A stretch of DNA of 18,824 nucleotides, taken from a bacterium (GTDB taxonomy: Bacteria > Actinomycetota > Acidimicrobiia > Acidimicrobiales > CATQHL01). The position numbers were made by a program, and so were the translations under genes. The notes under the pieces were generated by a model, which saw only the letters and a program-made list of their open reading frames with translations, made no database searches and was not told where the DNA came from. The stretch lies in contig JAPONU010000108.1 of NCBI GenBank assembly GCA_026713745.1, positions 1 through 18,824 of the forward strand. Direction: 5' to 3'. This document shows, in pieces, positions 1 through 7,847 of the stretch; the stretch's first letter is position 1; each line of letters begins with the position of its first letter.

Positions 1-354
1 ATCGGCTGCGGCGCCCACCACCAGATCTGCGAGGTCCACCACCTCAAGCACTGGAAACACGGCGGCGAAACCACCCTCGAGAACACCTGCCTGCTGTGCT
101 GGCGCTGCCACCACGTCCGCGTCCACCAGAACGGCGAAGAAATCACCCGCCACCCCGGAGGCAAACTCACCCTCGCCCCACCCGCCAACCCGCCTCCCGG
201 GACTGCGGGTCCGACAGGTGGCGGACGAACTGACGGGCACGAGCCGCGCAGCCGCGGACCCGGACACCGCCACGCACACCACCGCCACAGAACCCGCCCC
301 AGCGCCACCACCGCCCCGAACCCCACACGCCACCCTGTCCCGGCAACTCCCTGA
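1..354 (+). CDS. HNH endonuclease-like protein (DUF222/HNH type), C-terminal part
   Basis: Frame 1 is open from the first base to a TGA at 352-354, so only the last 117 residues are present. They begin with the HNH core: a Cys-rich start (IGCGAHHQIC), then EVHHLKHWKHGG, then ENTCLLCWRCHHVRVH. This is the typical order of the ββα-metal fold at the end of actinobacterial DUF222/HNH proteins, with the first HH as the catalytic region, a conserved Asn in TLEN, and a closing LC..CHH...H. The 60 or so residues after the motif are a low-complexity Pro/Arg/His/Thr-rich tail and probably disordered. These proteins are often multicopy in actinobacterial genomes, and their biological role is not well established. 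The N-terminal DUF222 part would lie left of the window and cannot be checked, so the DUF222 assignment is inference from the HNH type. Confidence 0.8.
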   Translation: MGCGAHHQICEVHHLKHWKHGGETTLENTCLLCWRCHHVRVHQNGEEITRHPGGKLTLAPPANPPPGTAGPTGGGRTDGHEPRSRGPGHRHAHHRHRTRPSATTAPNPTRHPVPATP

Positions 355-488
355 GCCGTACCGGCAGTGGCCCCGGCCAGCCCGGACAGGGCAACAGCGG
401 ACCATCGAGGGAGGAGGCCGGGAGGCCGGGCCGCGACGACGACCGGCGGTCTCCTAGGCTGGCTGGTGCTGGACATTCGATGAGCCCT

Positions 489-493
489 GGAGG
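489..493 (+). promoter_or_regulatory. Ribosome binding site of the acyl-CoA ligase gene
   Basis: GGAGG lies 6 nt before the ATG at 500. It is one of the few clear Shine-Dalgarno sequences in this window and fixes that ATG as the start. The rest of the 355-499 gap holds no recognisable gene. Confidence 0.75.
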
Positions 494-499
494 CCAACG

Positions 500-2077
500 A
501 TGGTGATCACGAGCCGCCTGCCCGATGTGTCGTTTCCTGATGTTCCGGTGACGCCGTACGTCTTCGAGCACGCCGGGGACTACCCCACCAAAGCCGCTCT
601 CGTGGACGGCCCGTCGGGGCGGACCTACGACTACGGGACCCTGCACGCGATGGTCCAGCGGTTCGCCGGCGGGCTGGTGGAGCGCGGGTTCCAACCGGGT
701 GAGGTTCTCATGATCCTCGCCCCCAACATCCCCGAGTACGCCATCGCCCTGCACGGCACACTCGTCTGCGGCGGCACTGTCACGACCGTGAACCCCACCT
801 ACACAGCCCGCGAGTTGCGCCACCAGATCGAGGACTCCGGCGCCACCTGGCTGTTCACGATCCCGCTCTTCCTGCCCCTGGCCCGTGAGGCAATGGCCGG
901 CGGCAGCGCCATCGGCCGCATCATCGTCCTCGGCGAGACCGAACCCGCAGACGACATCGTCGACGCCATTGCCATGGTCGTCGGCGACGCCTACGAGGGC
1001 CACGCTCCGGTGGGCGTGATGGACACCGTCGCCGTGCTCCCCTACTCCAGCGGCACGACCGGCAACCCCAAGGGCGTGATGCTCACCCATCACAACCTCG
1101 TGTCCAACCTGGTGCAGGGCAGTTCGGTGGTGGCCGCCGAACCCGACGACGTGGTGATCGCGGTCCTCCCCTACTTCCACCTCTACGGCCTGCAGATCCT
1201 CATCAACTTCAACCTGCGCCTCGGCGCCACCACGGTGTCGCTGCCGCGTTTCGACCTCGAGCAATTCCTTGGGGTGATGCAGGATCACGCTGTGACCCGC
1301 GCCTATCTGGTGCCGCCGATCGTGCTGGCGCTGGCGAAGCACCCGCTCGTGGACAACTACGACCTGTCGAAACTCAAGACGATCGTCTCCGGCGCCGCGC
1401 CCCTCAGCACCGAACTGGCCAACGAGACCACCGACCGGATCGGGGCGGAGATCCTGCAGGGCTACGGCATGACAGAGACCAGTCCAGCCACCCACGTGGC
1501 GCTGGAGGGCTCCGGAAAGCCCGGCTCGGTCGGAGGGCTGGTGCCCAGCAGCGAGTGCCGCGTCGTCGACGTCTCCACCGGTGAGGACGTGGAACCGGGC
1601 GAATCGGGTGAAATCTGGGTGCGCGGCCCGCACATCATGAAGGGCTACCTCAACAACCCGCAGGCCACGGCCGACACGATCGACGCCGACGGCTGGCTGC
1701 ACACCGGCGACATCGGCTACATGGACGCCGACGGCGACTTCTACATCGTCGACCGGTTGAAAGAACTCATCAAGTACAAGGCGTTCCAGGTGCCGCCCGC
1801 CGAGTTGGAGGGGCTGCTGCTGTCACACCCCGCCGTGGGGGACGCGGCGGTCATCCCGGTGCCCGACGACGAGGCCGGCGAGATCCCGAAGGCCTTCGTG
1901 GTGCTCAAGCCGGGCGCCGAGGCGACCGCCGGCGAGCTACAGGACTTCATCGCCGGCCAAGTGGCCGGCTACAAGCAGATCCGCGAGCTGGAGTTCATCG
2001 ACGCCATCCCCAGGGCCATCTCCGGCAAGATCCTGCGCCGCGTCCTGCGCGACGCCGAATTGGCCAAGAGGGCCTGA
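500..2077 (+). CDS. AMP-dependent acyl-CoA synthetase, 4-coumarate-CoA ligase-like
   Basis: This 525-residue protein has the length and full motif set of class I adenylate-forming enzymes. They activate a carboxylic acid as acyl-AMP and transfer it to coenzyme A. The P-loop YSSGTTGNPKG is at 182-192, the A5 motif GYGMTE at 321-326, GEIWVRG at 370-376, WLHTGD at 399-404 (Asp404 for ribose binding), the hinge region DRLKELIKYKAFQVPPAELE at 418-437, and the catalytic Lys510 in PRAISGKILRR. The KYKAFQVPPAELE form is typical of the 4-coumarate-CoA ligase and luciferase-like branch, but the substrate cannot be read from the sequence; medium or long fatty acids or aromatic acids are all possible. 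No signal peptide is seen, so it is cytoplasmic. It stands alone: the next gene converges on it, and no partner pathway gene is nearby. The ATG at 500 has a good ribosome binding site. Confidence 0.93.
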   Translation: MVITSRLPDVSFPDVPVTPYVFEHAGDYPTKAALVDGPSGRTYDYGTLHAMVQRFAGGLVERGFQPGEVLMILAPNIPEYAIALHGTLVCGGTVTTVNPTYTARELRHQIEDSGATWLFTIPLFLPLAREAMAGGSAIGRIIVLGETEPADDIVDAIAMVVGDAYEGHAPVGVMDTVAVLPYSSGTTGNPKGVMLTHHNLVSNLVQGSSVVAAEPDDVVIAVLPYFHLYGLQILINFNLRLGATTVSLPRFDLEQFLGVMQDHAVTRAYLVPPIVLALAKHPLVDNYDLSKLKTIVSGAAPLSTELANETTDRIGAEILQGYGMTETSPATHVALEGSGKPGSVGGLVPSSECRVVDVSTGEDVEPGESGEIWVRGPHIMKGYLNNPQATADTIDADGWLHTGDIGYMDADGDFYIVDRLKELIKYKAFQVPPAELEGLLLSHPAVGDAAVIPVPDDEAGEIPKAFVVLKPGAEATAGELQDFIAGQVAGYKQIRELEFIDAIPRAISGKILRRVLRDAELAKRA

Positions 2078-2136
2078 CCGGAGAAGCTGCCAGGAAGGTC
2101 CCCGACCGCGGCCGGCGGGATCAGAACACTGCCCCT

Positions 2137-2170
2137 CGGAATCATGGAATCCGGCCCTCGCCGGAATGAC
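2137..2170 (-). repeat. Dispersed-repeat-like hairpin in the convergent intergenic gap
   Basis: On the minus strand this reads CGTCATTCCGGCGAGGGCCG and then GATTCCATGATTCCGA. It resembles the widespread bacterial dispersed repeat of the form CGTCATTCCCGCGAAAGCGGGAATCC. The core is a perfect 6-bp stem (2150-2155 with 2160-2165) around a 4-nt loop. It lies between the converging ends of the acyl-CoA ligase and UPF0182 genes, where it could also act as a weak two-way terminator, although no T-run follows. Only one copy was noticed in this window, so calling it a repeat rests on similarity to a known motif. Confidence 0.45.
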
Positions 2171-2204
2171 GTGATCGGGTGGCCGGCGGCGCGCCCGGCC
2201 GCGA

Positions 2205-5200
2205 CTAGAACGAGCCTTCCAGCTCCTCGTTGGCGCGGCGGATGAGATCCTCGGCCTCGTCGACGCGCTGCTGGTAGAGATCGAGGCGCCCCTCGCGCAG
2301 GGCTTCGTCGGCCTCGGCGAAGCGGGCAACAGCCTCCGCCAGCAGGGCACCGACCTCGTCGGGAACGTCGCCCGGCGACACTGGCGGGGGCGGGGCCGGA
2401 GCGGGCTCGGGCGGCGGCGGAGCGGGCTCGGGCGGGGGCGGCGGTGGCTCTGCGGCAAGCTCGGCCGCAGCGGTCTCCGCCGCGAGCGCCGCCGTGTTGC
2501 CCACGCAACTCGACGCCGAGGCGTTCTGGGAGTCCGACACCACCGTCAGGCCGAACAGGCCGCGCAGTGCCTCGCTCAGCGTCGGGCACATCACCACCCG
2601 CTCGCCGAGCACGGCGATGACCTGCTGCAACTCGGGCACCGGCGGGCTCTGCGCCACCACGTAGAGAGGCCGCACGTAGAGGATCGAGTCCTCCACCGGC
2701 ACGAGCACCAGATCGCCGAACTCGACTCGGGATCCCTGCTGGTTCAACAGGGTCACCACGCGCGAGATGCTGGGATCGCTCTGGATCTTGGAGTTGACGA
2801 GGGCCGGACCATCGGTCAAACCGAGCGGCTCGACCTTGTAGACAACCAACTCCCCGTACTCGTCGGGGTCGCCCTTGCCCACCATGAAGGCGGTGAGCTC
2901 CCGGCGGGTGTCCTCGGTCGACACGGGCACGTAGGACCGCAGGATCACGAAGTCCTGATCGTCCTCCTCCGGCAGGCGGGTCAGCAGGTAGTACGGGTCG
3001 ATGCGCGCCTCGCGGGAGGGCTGCTGCACCACGCCGTCGGGGGTCGTGATCGGTGAAGTCAACACGCCGGTGACCGCGCCGGGATCCTGGGCCACGGACC
3101 AGCCCTTTGCCTGCTCGTAGAACTCCTGCGGATCGTCGAGCTGATAGCGCGCCCACACGTTGGTCTGCACCCGGAACAGGTCCTCCGGGTAGCGGATGTG
3201 CTCGAGAACCTCCTGCGGCATGTTGTCGAAGTCCTCGAACAGGTCGGGGAAGGCATTCCGGTACGCCTGCAGGATGGGATCGTCCGGGTCGACGACGTAC
3301 AGGGTCGTGGTGCCGTCGAAACCGTCGACCACAGCCTTCACCGAATTCCGCACGTAGTTGAAGCGGTGGCGCAGACCGCTGTTGTCGCCGAGCTGCTCGG
3401 TATCGGCTCGCTGGCTGTAGGGATACTTCGACGTAGTGGTGTAGGCGTCCACGATGTACTGCACCCGTCCCTCGGCCAGAACCGGATACGGGTCGTTGTC
3501 GATGTGCAGGAACGGGGCCAGCTTCTTGACACGCGCGCGCACATCACGGACGTAGATCACCTTGCTCTCGTCGGTGACGAACCCCGACAGCAGCGGGTCC
3601 ACCTCCCAGAACCGCAGCGCGAACGACGCCTGCCGGAAGAAGCCGCCGATCGGCACGCCGCCCTCGCCCTGGTAGGTGTAGGACGCCTCCTCGCCGCTCG
3701 CGGTGGGAACGTCCACCTCCTGACGATCCGTCCGGACGACGGCGTAGCCGCCCAACTCCTCGCCGTAGTAGAGCCGGGGCTCGTCGAGGGCGATACCCAG
3801 ATCGTTGCTGACCGGAAGTCCGCCGATGCGGAAGTCGGGCAGGCCCGCCTCCACGGTGTTGGCCGGTGCCAGGGCCACGCCGAAGCCGTGCGTGAACGTG
3901 AGCGTGCGGGCCTCCCAGGAAGTCTGCGGGAGGTTGCCGGGGTTCAGCTGGCGCGCCCCCAGCACCACCGGCGTCATCTTGCCGTCGATCTCGTAGCGGT
4001 CGACGTCCAGCACCTCGGAGAAGTGGTAGTAGTTCCGCTCGCCCTCGCGGTTCTCGAAGGTCAGCGGCAGGATCGCGGGATCCAGCAGCGGCAGGTTGCC
4101 GATGATGTCCTCGCTGCGCTCGACCTCGTCGAACGTGAGTCCCCCGGTGGAGTCGAACGTGCGGACCTCCACCTTGTCGAGCCCCATGGCCAGGCGCGTG
4201 GAAGCGATGTTGTGCTCGATGTACACCTGCTCACGAGTGGACTCGGCCGGCTCCACCCGCAGGCGCTGGATGATGAGCGGGTAGATGCCGCCCATGACGA
4301 TCGCCACGAAGGCCCACAGCCCGACGGCCAGAGTGGGCAGAACCCAGCCCTTCAGCCGGATGTTGACGATCAACAGGATGAACGCCAGCAGCGAGATCAG
4401 GATGAGCAGCCAGTGCACCGGCAACCGGGCGTTCAGATCCGTGTACGTCGCGCCGTCCACGACACCGGATGTGGACGTCGTCAGCTCGTAGCGACCCAGG
4501 AAATAGTCCACGGCCTTGATGAGCGCCAGCGCCCCCAGCAGCACCGAGAGATGTCCCTTGACCTGCGGGGTGACGCGCTGGCCCTTCTTCTGGAAACGGA
4601 TCCCGCCGTTCACGTAATGGGCGATGGCGGTTATGAAGAAGGTCAGCAGGACGACGTTGAAGAGCCAGTTGACGATGTAGGTGAGGAAGGGCAACTGGAA
4701 GACGTAGAACCCCACGTCGTTGCCGAACCACAGCGCATCGATGGGATCGATCGCGCCGAAGTTGACGCTGTTGGTCAGCAGGAGCCATTCCTCCCACTGA
4801 TCGGAGGCACCGGCGCCGATCGGCAGAGCGAACAGCAGGGTCAAGCCGAGGCGCACCAGGCGCGGCCGCTGCCCGATCGAAGCGTGGTAGCGAGCCAGCG
4901 CGTCCTCCTCGGGGCCGCGTGGTCGCTGGGTGGGCGCCATGCGGTCCGCGATCGAGAGGTTCCCGTAGAGAAGGACGAACAGAACCGCGATGAAGATGAG
5001 CGCCAAGGAGATCCGGGAGAGGATGATCGTGCGCCAGACGTCGGCTTGGCCCAAGGCGTCGAACCAGAGGAAGTCCGTGTAGAAGCCGGCGGCGCCGCGG
5101 AGCGACACCAGCACGATGATCACAGCGGCGATCCCTATGAACAGGCTCCGCCGCAGACGACGGGATCGGGGCGGCGAAGCAGGCGTTTGCGGACCGCGCG

Positions 5201-5225
5201 GACCCCGTGGCCCTGTCATCGACAT
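2205..5225 (-). CDS. UPF0182 family large membrane protein
   Basis: The 1006-residue product matches UPF0182 (Pfam DUF-type membrane family, common in Actinobacteria and cyanobacteria) in length and layout. A Gly/Pro/Arg-rich cytoplasmic N-terminus is followed by about seven transmembrane segments, near residues 28-49, 68-88, 123-139, 180-202, 226-244, 271-288 and 294-318. The family signature DFLWFDALG is at 51-59, just after the first segment. A large, probably extracytoplasmic domain covers about 320-900. The C-terminus has a Pro/Glu/Ala-rich linker (roughly 930-955) and an acidic helical tail. The molecular function of the family is unknown. A second ATG two codons downstream (MSM) is an equally good start, and neither has a strong ribosome binding site. 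It is the last gene of the minus-strand run after the Lon-type protease and DivIVA-domain genes, 105 nt from the latter. Confidence 0.92.
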   Translation of the reverse strand: MSMTGPRGPRGPQTPASPPRSRRLRRSLFIGIAAVIIVLVSLRGAAGFYTDFLWFDALGQADVWRTIILSRISLALIFIAVLFVLLYGNLSIADRMAPTQRPRGPEEDALARYHASIGQRPRLVRLGLTLLFALPIGAGASDQWEEWLLLTNSVNFGAIDPIDALWFGNDVGFYVFQLPFLTYIVNWLFNVVLLTFFITAIAHYVNGGIRFQKKGQRVTPQVKGHLSVLLGALALIKAVDYFLGRYELTTSTSGVVDGATYTDLNARLPVHWLLILISLLAFILLIVNIRLKGWVLPTLAVGLWAFVAIVMGGIYPLIIQRLRVEPAESTREQVYIEHNIASTRLAMGLDKVEVRTFDSTGGLTFDEVERSEDIIGNLPLLDPAILPLTFENREGERNYYHFSEVLDVDRYEIDGKMTPVVLGARQLNPGNLPQTSWEARTLTFTHGFGVALAPANTVEAGLPDFRIGGLPVSNDLGIALDEPRLYYGEELGGYAVVRTDRQEVDVPTASGEEASYTYQGEGGVPIGGFFRQASFALRFWEVDPLLSGFVTDESKVIYVRDVRARVKKLAPFLHIDNDPYPVLAEGRVQYIVDAYTTTSKYPYSQRADTEQLGDNSGLRHRFNYVRNSVKAVVDGFDGTTTLYVVDPDDPILQAYRNAFPDLFEDFDNMPQEVLEHIRYPEDLFRVQTNVWARYQLDDPQEFYEQAKGWSVAQDPGAVTGVLTSPITTPDGVVQQPSREARIDPYYLLTRLPEEDDQDFVILRSYVPVSTEDTRRELTAFMVGKGDPDEYGELVVYKVEPLGLTDGPALVNSKIQSDPSISRVVTLLNQQGSRVEFGDLVLVPVEDSILYVRPLYVVAQSPPVPELQQVIAVLGERVVMCPTLSEALRGLFGLTVVSDSQNASASSCVGNTAALAAETAAAELAAEPPPPPPEPAPPPPEPAPAPPPPVSPGDVPDEVGALLAEAVARFAEADEALREGRLDLYQQRVDEAEDLIRRANEELEGSF

Positions 5226-5330
5226 GGCGGCAGCCTACTGCGGGCGACCGGATTTGCCCGCCGCCGCGATCGGTGGTGCAGCGGGCGACACCGTGGCCCC
5301 GTACCCGATCCGGCCGGCCGGTGCGCGGCT

Positions 5331-6074
5331 CTAGGCGCCTGCGAAAGGCTGGTCGCCCTCCGGCCCGGCGCCGGTGCGCTCGGCGCGCAGGCGGGCGAAG
5401 AGCTCGCCCACTTCGAGCGTCTCGACAACATCGCCGGTGGGTGCCACCGCTGCACCGTCGGGATCCGCGACTAGATCACCGGGGGAATGCAGCGCCGCCG
5501 GCTCGGGCTTATCGTCCCGCGACTGCCGGTCGGCCGTACTCACCGTCGCGAACCCGGCGAGGCGAGCCGCCTCCAACTCGGCGTGCCGCTCCTCGACGCT
5601 CCTCGGCGACTCGGTGACGGATCTCTGCTCAGCGAGGTCGCCGGCCGATCGGGCTGCCTGCAGCGACCCGTCGAGGCGGCGCAGCTGTTCGGCCAGCTCG
5701 TCAGCCACTTCACCCAGATCGGCCCTCAGGCGGTCCCGGCCGGCGCGCAGCCGCACCACCTCGCCATTCAACTCGCGGCGCCGCCGATCCAGATCGGCCA
5801 GCACCTCGTCGCGCCACGCCTCCGCCGAGACGGCCTCCAGCAGATCCTCGGCGTTCGGCGGCTCGGCTTCCTCCGCCTCCAACACGGCGCGCGCCGCCAG
5901 CCGTTCGAGTTCGGTCATGCGCTCGGACGCTGCCGCCAGCTCCGACGCCACCGCCTCCAGGAACGCCCGCACCTCGCCACGGTCATAGCCCTTCCTGGCG
6001 GCAGCGAATCGGCGCCCGGCCACCTCCTCAGGGCTGAGGGCCGGACGCGCCTCCTCGGAGGTCACGATGAGCAC
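5331..6074 (-). CDS. DivIVA-domain coiled-coil protein
   Basis: The 247-residue protein has a DivIVA-type N-terminus, LSPEEVAGRRFAAARKGYDR at 14-32 followed by GEVRAFLEAVASELAA. These residues match the conserved phenylalanine, lysine/glycine-tyrosine and acidic-Val-x-x-Phe-Leu pattern that binds curved membrane in DivIVA/Wag31. A long charged region with heptad-like Leu/Ala spacing (about 45-165) should form a coiled coil. The C-terminal 80 residues are Glu/Ala/Pro-rich and less ordered. DivIVA-type proteins organise polar growth or septation. This one is smaller and more divergent than the main Wag31, so it may be an accessory homologue. The predicted start is GTG at 6074; another GTG three codons in (6065) is possible, and the frame stays open upstream. 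No strong ribosome binding site is visible. It lies between the Lon-type protease and UPF0182 genes on the same strand. Confidence 0.8.
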   Translation of the reverse strand: MLIVTSEEARPALSPEEVAGRRFAAARKGYDRGEVRAFLEAVASELAAASERMTELERLAARAVLEAEEAEPPNAEDLLEAVSAEAWRDEVLADLDRRRRELNGEVVRLRAGRDRLRADLGEVADELAEQLRRLDGSLQAARSAGDLAEQRSVTESPRSVEERHAELEAARLAGFATVSTADRQSRDDKPEPAALHSPGDLVADPDGAAVAPTGDVVETLEVGELFARLRAERTGAGPEGDQPFAGA

Positions 6075-6143
6075 TTCGGATTCTGCACCGGCGCCAATCG
6101 TACGGCGTCCCGCAGCGCAGATCGGGTAACGGCGCCGCCGCTA

Positions 6144-6249
6144 TCAGCGCTCCGGCCGGGACCAGTTCGGGGCCACTCCCGCCGCACACCGGGAACACGA
6201 TCGTGTTCCCCGGCCCTCAGCGTTCCGGGGGGGACCAGTTCGGGGCCAC
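6144..6249. repeat. Imperfect 33-bp direct repeat, one copy being the end of the Lon-type protease gene
   Basis: Bases 6144-6176 and 6217-6249 are identical at 30 of 33 positions, 73 bp apart. The right copy encodes the last residues and stop of the protease gene (VAPNWSPPER, stop). Read on the same strand, the left copy would encode VAPNWSRPER and a stop. It sits in the gap before the DivIVA-domain gene and is not part of any recognisable gene. Between the copies lies a perfect 20-bp palindrome. A partial duplication of the gene end is the simplest explanation. Confidence 0.85.
6191..6210. promoter_or_regulatory. Perfect 20-bp palindrome, terminator hairpin or operator
   Basis: GGGAACACGATCGTGTTCCC equals its own reverse complement, and one bulged C would let the pairing extend by two more C-G pairs. 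It starts 6 nt past the stop of the Lon-type protease gene and about 117 nt before the DivIVA-domain start. As RNA it could form an 8-bp stem with a GATC loop, but no T-run follows on the minus strand, so a classic intrinsic terminator is not well supported. A dimeric repressor site in front of the DivIVA-domain gene is the alternative. The 8-nt gap between GAAC and GTTC does not fit the actinobacterial LexA box, which has 4. Confidence 0.5.
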
Positions 6250-7479
6250 CACGGCCATGGCCTCGGCCATGGAGGAGACCTCCACGATCTCCAGCGCCTC
6301 CGAGGCCGCCGCTGCCGCCTCCTCGTACTGACCCGGCGGGACCAGCATCAACCGGAAGTTCCGCTGCTCCACCGCCTGGACCTTCTGGGCGATGCCGCCG
6401 ACGGTTCCGACCGAGCCGTCCGGGGAGATGGTCCCGGTGACCGCGACGGGCCGTCCTTCGGTGAGTTCGCCGGGCGAGAGCAGGTCCACGACCGACAGGG
6501 AGAACGCCAGTCCCGCGGATGGGCCGGCGATGTTGCCGGTGGCGAAGTCGACGTCCACCCCCAGGTCACCGACATCGTTCGCCAGAATCACCCCCAGCAG
6601 GGGACGTTCGTCCTCCCGGGTGGTGCGGGTGGCGGGATCGATGCACTCGTCCGCACTGGAACCCAGCCGGATGTCGACCACGACGCTCTCGGTCTCGTCC
6701 TGGCGCCGAAGCCCGAACTCGACCAGCTCACCCACTTCCCGACTGCGAACAGCCGAGGAGACCTCGGAGGACTCCGACACGGGCTCCCCGCCGACCGACG
6801 TGATGACGTCACCGATTGTTATGTGTTCGGCCGCAGGCATGCACGGGATCAACCCGCTCACGACGACCTGGGAGTCCGGCAGGTCATATCCCAGTTCGGC
6901 CAGCGCCACGTACACCGAGAGGTCCTGGGACCGGGTCATCAGACGGGCGTCGGTGTTGCGGCGCTCCTGGGGCGTCAACCCCCGGTTGAAGACGTCCTCG
7001 TGCTGGAGGGTGACCGAGTCGTCGAGATAGGCGACCACCCACTGCCAGAGCGACTCGGTCGGGTGCGCCGAGATGGTCACGAAGCCGATGAGGCTCATGG
7101 GTTCGTAGGTGGGCTCGCTGTCGGAGGAGACGGCCCCGGTGGCGGAGTAGACGTCGCCCGGGTACAGCGCGTAGTACGGAGCCGAGACGAATGTCAGAAC
7201 CAGCACCGCCGTCACGACGGCGGCCAGTACTGCGGCAAGCGGGAGCGAGCGGCGCGGGTTCCGCCGGCACCAGCCCCAGAACGCCCCGACGAGGCCGCGC
7301 GCGCCGCGCCGGCGAAGGTTCCCAACACCCGACCGCAGCGCCCGGGCAGGCCGGCGCGGATCCCCCGCGGCGGACCGCTGTGCGATTCTCCTCACCGTTC
7401 GCCAGAGATTCCCCATCCAGTTCCGGAATCCGCGCACCAGGCTCGCTAGCGTGAGCTTGACTGTGTTCGCATCGGCCAC
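6217..7479 (-). CDS. Membrane-anchored PDZ/Lon-type (S16) serine protease, YlbL family
   Basis: With the GTG at 7479 as start the protein has 420 residues. Layout: a basic cytoplasmic stretch (1-76), one membrane segment (about 79-99), an extracytoplasmic stretch with a PDZ domain around 205-270 (ITIGDVITSVGGEPV), and a Lon-type proteolytic domain (about 295-405). The catalytic dyad is visible as Ser321 in GPSAG and Lys366 in GIAQKVQAV. The 45-residue spacing is close to that of E. coli Lon. The family is an ATPase-independent, membrane-bound Lon-like protease facing the cell exterior; its substrates in Actinobacteria are not known to me. I chose GTG 7479 because GAGG at 7486-7489 lies 6 nt upstream; GTG 7521 (434 residues) and ATG 7416 are alternatives. 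The N-terminal extension is long for the family. In Mycobacterium the homologue also neighbours UPF0182 and DUF2342 genes. Confidence 0.9.
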   Translation of the reverse strand: MADANTVKLTLASLVRGFRNWMGNLWRTVRRIAQRSAAGDPRRPARALRSGVGNLRRRGARGLVGAFWGWCRRNPRRSLPLAAVLAAVVTAVLVLTFVSAPYYALYPGDVYSATGAVSSDSEPTYEPMSLIGFVTISAHPTESLWQWVVAYLDDSVTLQHEDVFNRGLTPQERRNTDARLMTRSQDLSVYVALAELGYDLPDSQVVVSGLIPCMPAAEHITIGDVITSVGGEPVSESSEVSSAVRSREVGELVEFGLRRQDETESVVVDIRLGSSADECIDPATRTTREDERPLLGVILANDVGDLGVDVDFATGNIAGPSAGLAFSLSVVDLLSPGELTEGRPVAVTGTISPDGSVGTVGGIAQKVQAVEQRNFRLMLVPPGQYEEAAAAASEALEIVEVSSMAEAMAVVAPNWSPPER

Positions 7480-7504
7480 CACACACCTCGCCGCCACCGG
7501 ACCC

Positions 7505-7807
7505 GTGGGCTCGCCCTCCACGCTAGAGGGCGCGCCTGCCGGCGAGCGCTCGGAGTCGAGCCCGCCCAGTCCTGGCCGCGCAGGGGCGGCCCGCTCCGGC
7601 GCAGCCCTGGCGACGACCCTCTGGCGAGACCCGTTCCGCCGCCAGCGTGCCCGCTACGGCCCCGGCGCCGGGTTCCGCTGGTGGCACAGGCTGGGGGCCG
7701 CCGCTGCGCTGCTGGCCCTGATCGGCATTCTCGGCGTGCTGCTGGCCGCCCTGGTGGGATTCTTGGCCTTCGTCGGCGGTATCGCGCTGGAGGCCGTCAT
7801 CGGATGA
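7505..7807 (+). CDS. Small C-terminally membrane-anchored protein, function unknown
   Basis: An open frame on the plus strand has strongly GC-rich third codon positions and ends with an unmistakable hydrophobic stretch of about 40 residues, after FRWWHRLG: AAAALLALIGILGVLLAALV and then GFLAFVGGIALEAVIG. This should be one long or two short membrane helices. The part before it is Arg-rich, then Gly/Pro/Ser-rich, so a cytoplasmic disordered N-terminus is likely. The start is uncertain. GTG 7505 avoids overlap with the divergent protease start; GTG 7451 would add 18 residues and overlap it, and no good ribosome binding site marks either. The HEAT-repeat gene follows 40 nt later on the same strand, so the two may form an operon. 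I do not recognise the family. Confidence 0.5.
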   Translation: MGSPSTLEGAPAGERSESSPPSPGRAGAARSGAALATTLWRDPFRRQRARYGPGAGFRWWHRLGAAAALLALIGILGVLLAALVGFLAFVGGIALEAVIG

Positions 7808-7847
7808 TCCGGGCCCGCGGATCCTCGATCTCCGGCACCGGTTCGTC

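Noticed and set aside
167..1702. Long open frame on the minus strand opposite the acyl-CoA ligase gene
   Set aside because: The protein is His/Gly/Val-rich low-complexity text with no motif, as expected for the antisense of a GC-rich gene. The plus strand encodes an intact enzyme.
3198..5474. 758-residue open frame on the plus strand opposite the UPF0182 gene
   Set aside because: It mirrors the codon pattern of a clear UPF0182 gene, is Arg/Gln/His/Val-rich, and runs on into the DivIVA-domain gene. No domain is seen.
6191..6210. LexA/SOS box reading of the palindrome
   Set aside because: The actinobacterial box has 4 nt between GAAC and GTTC; here there are 8.
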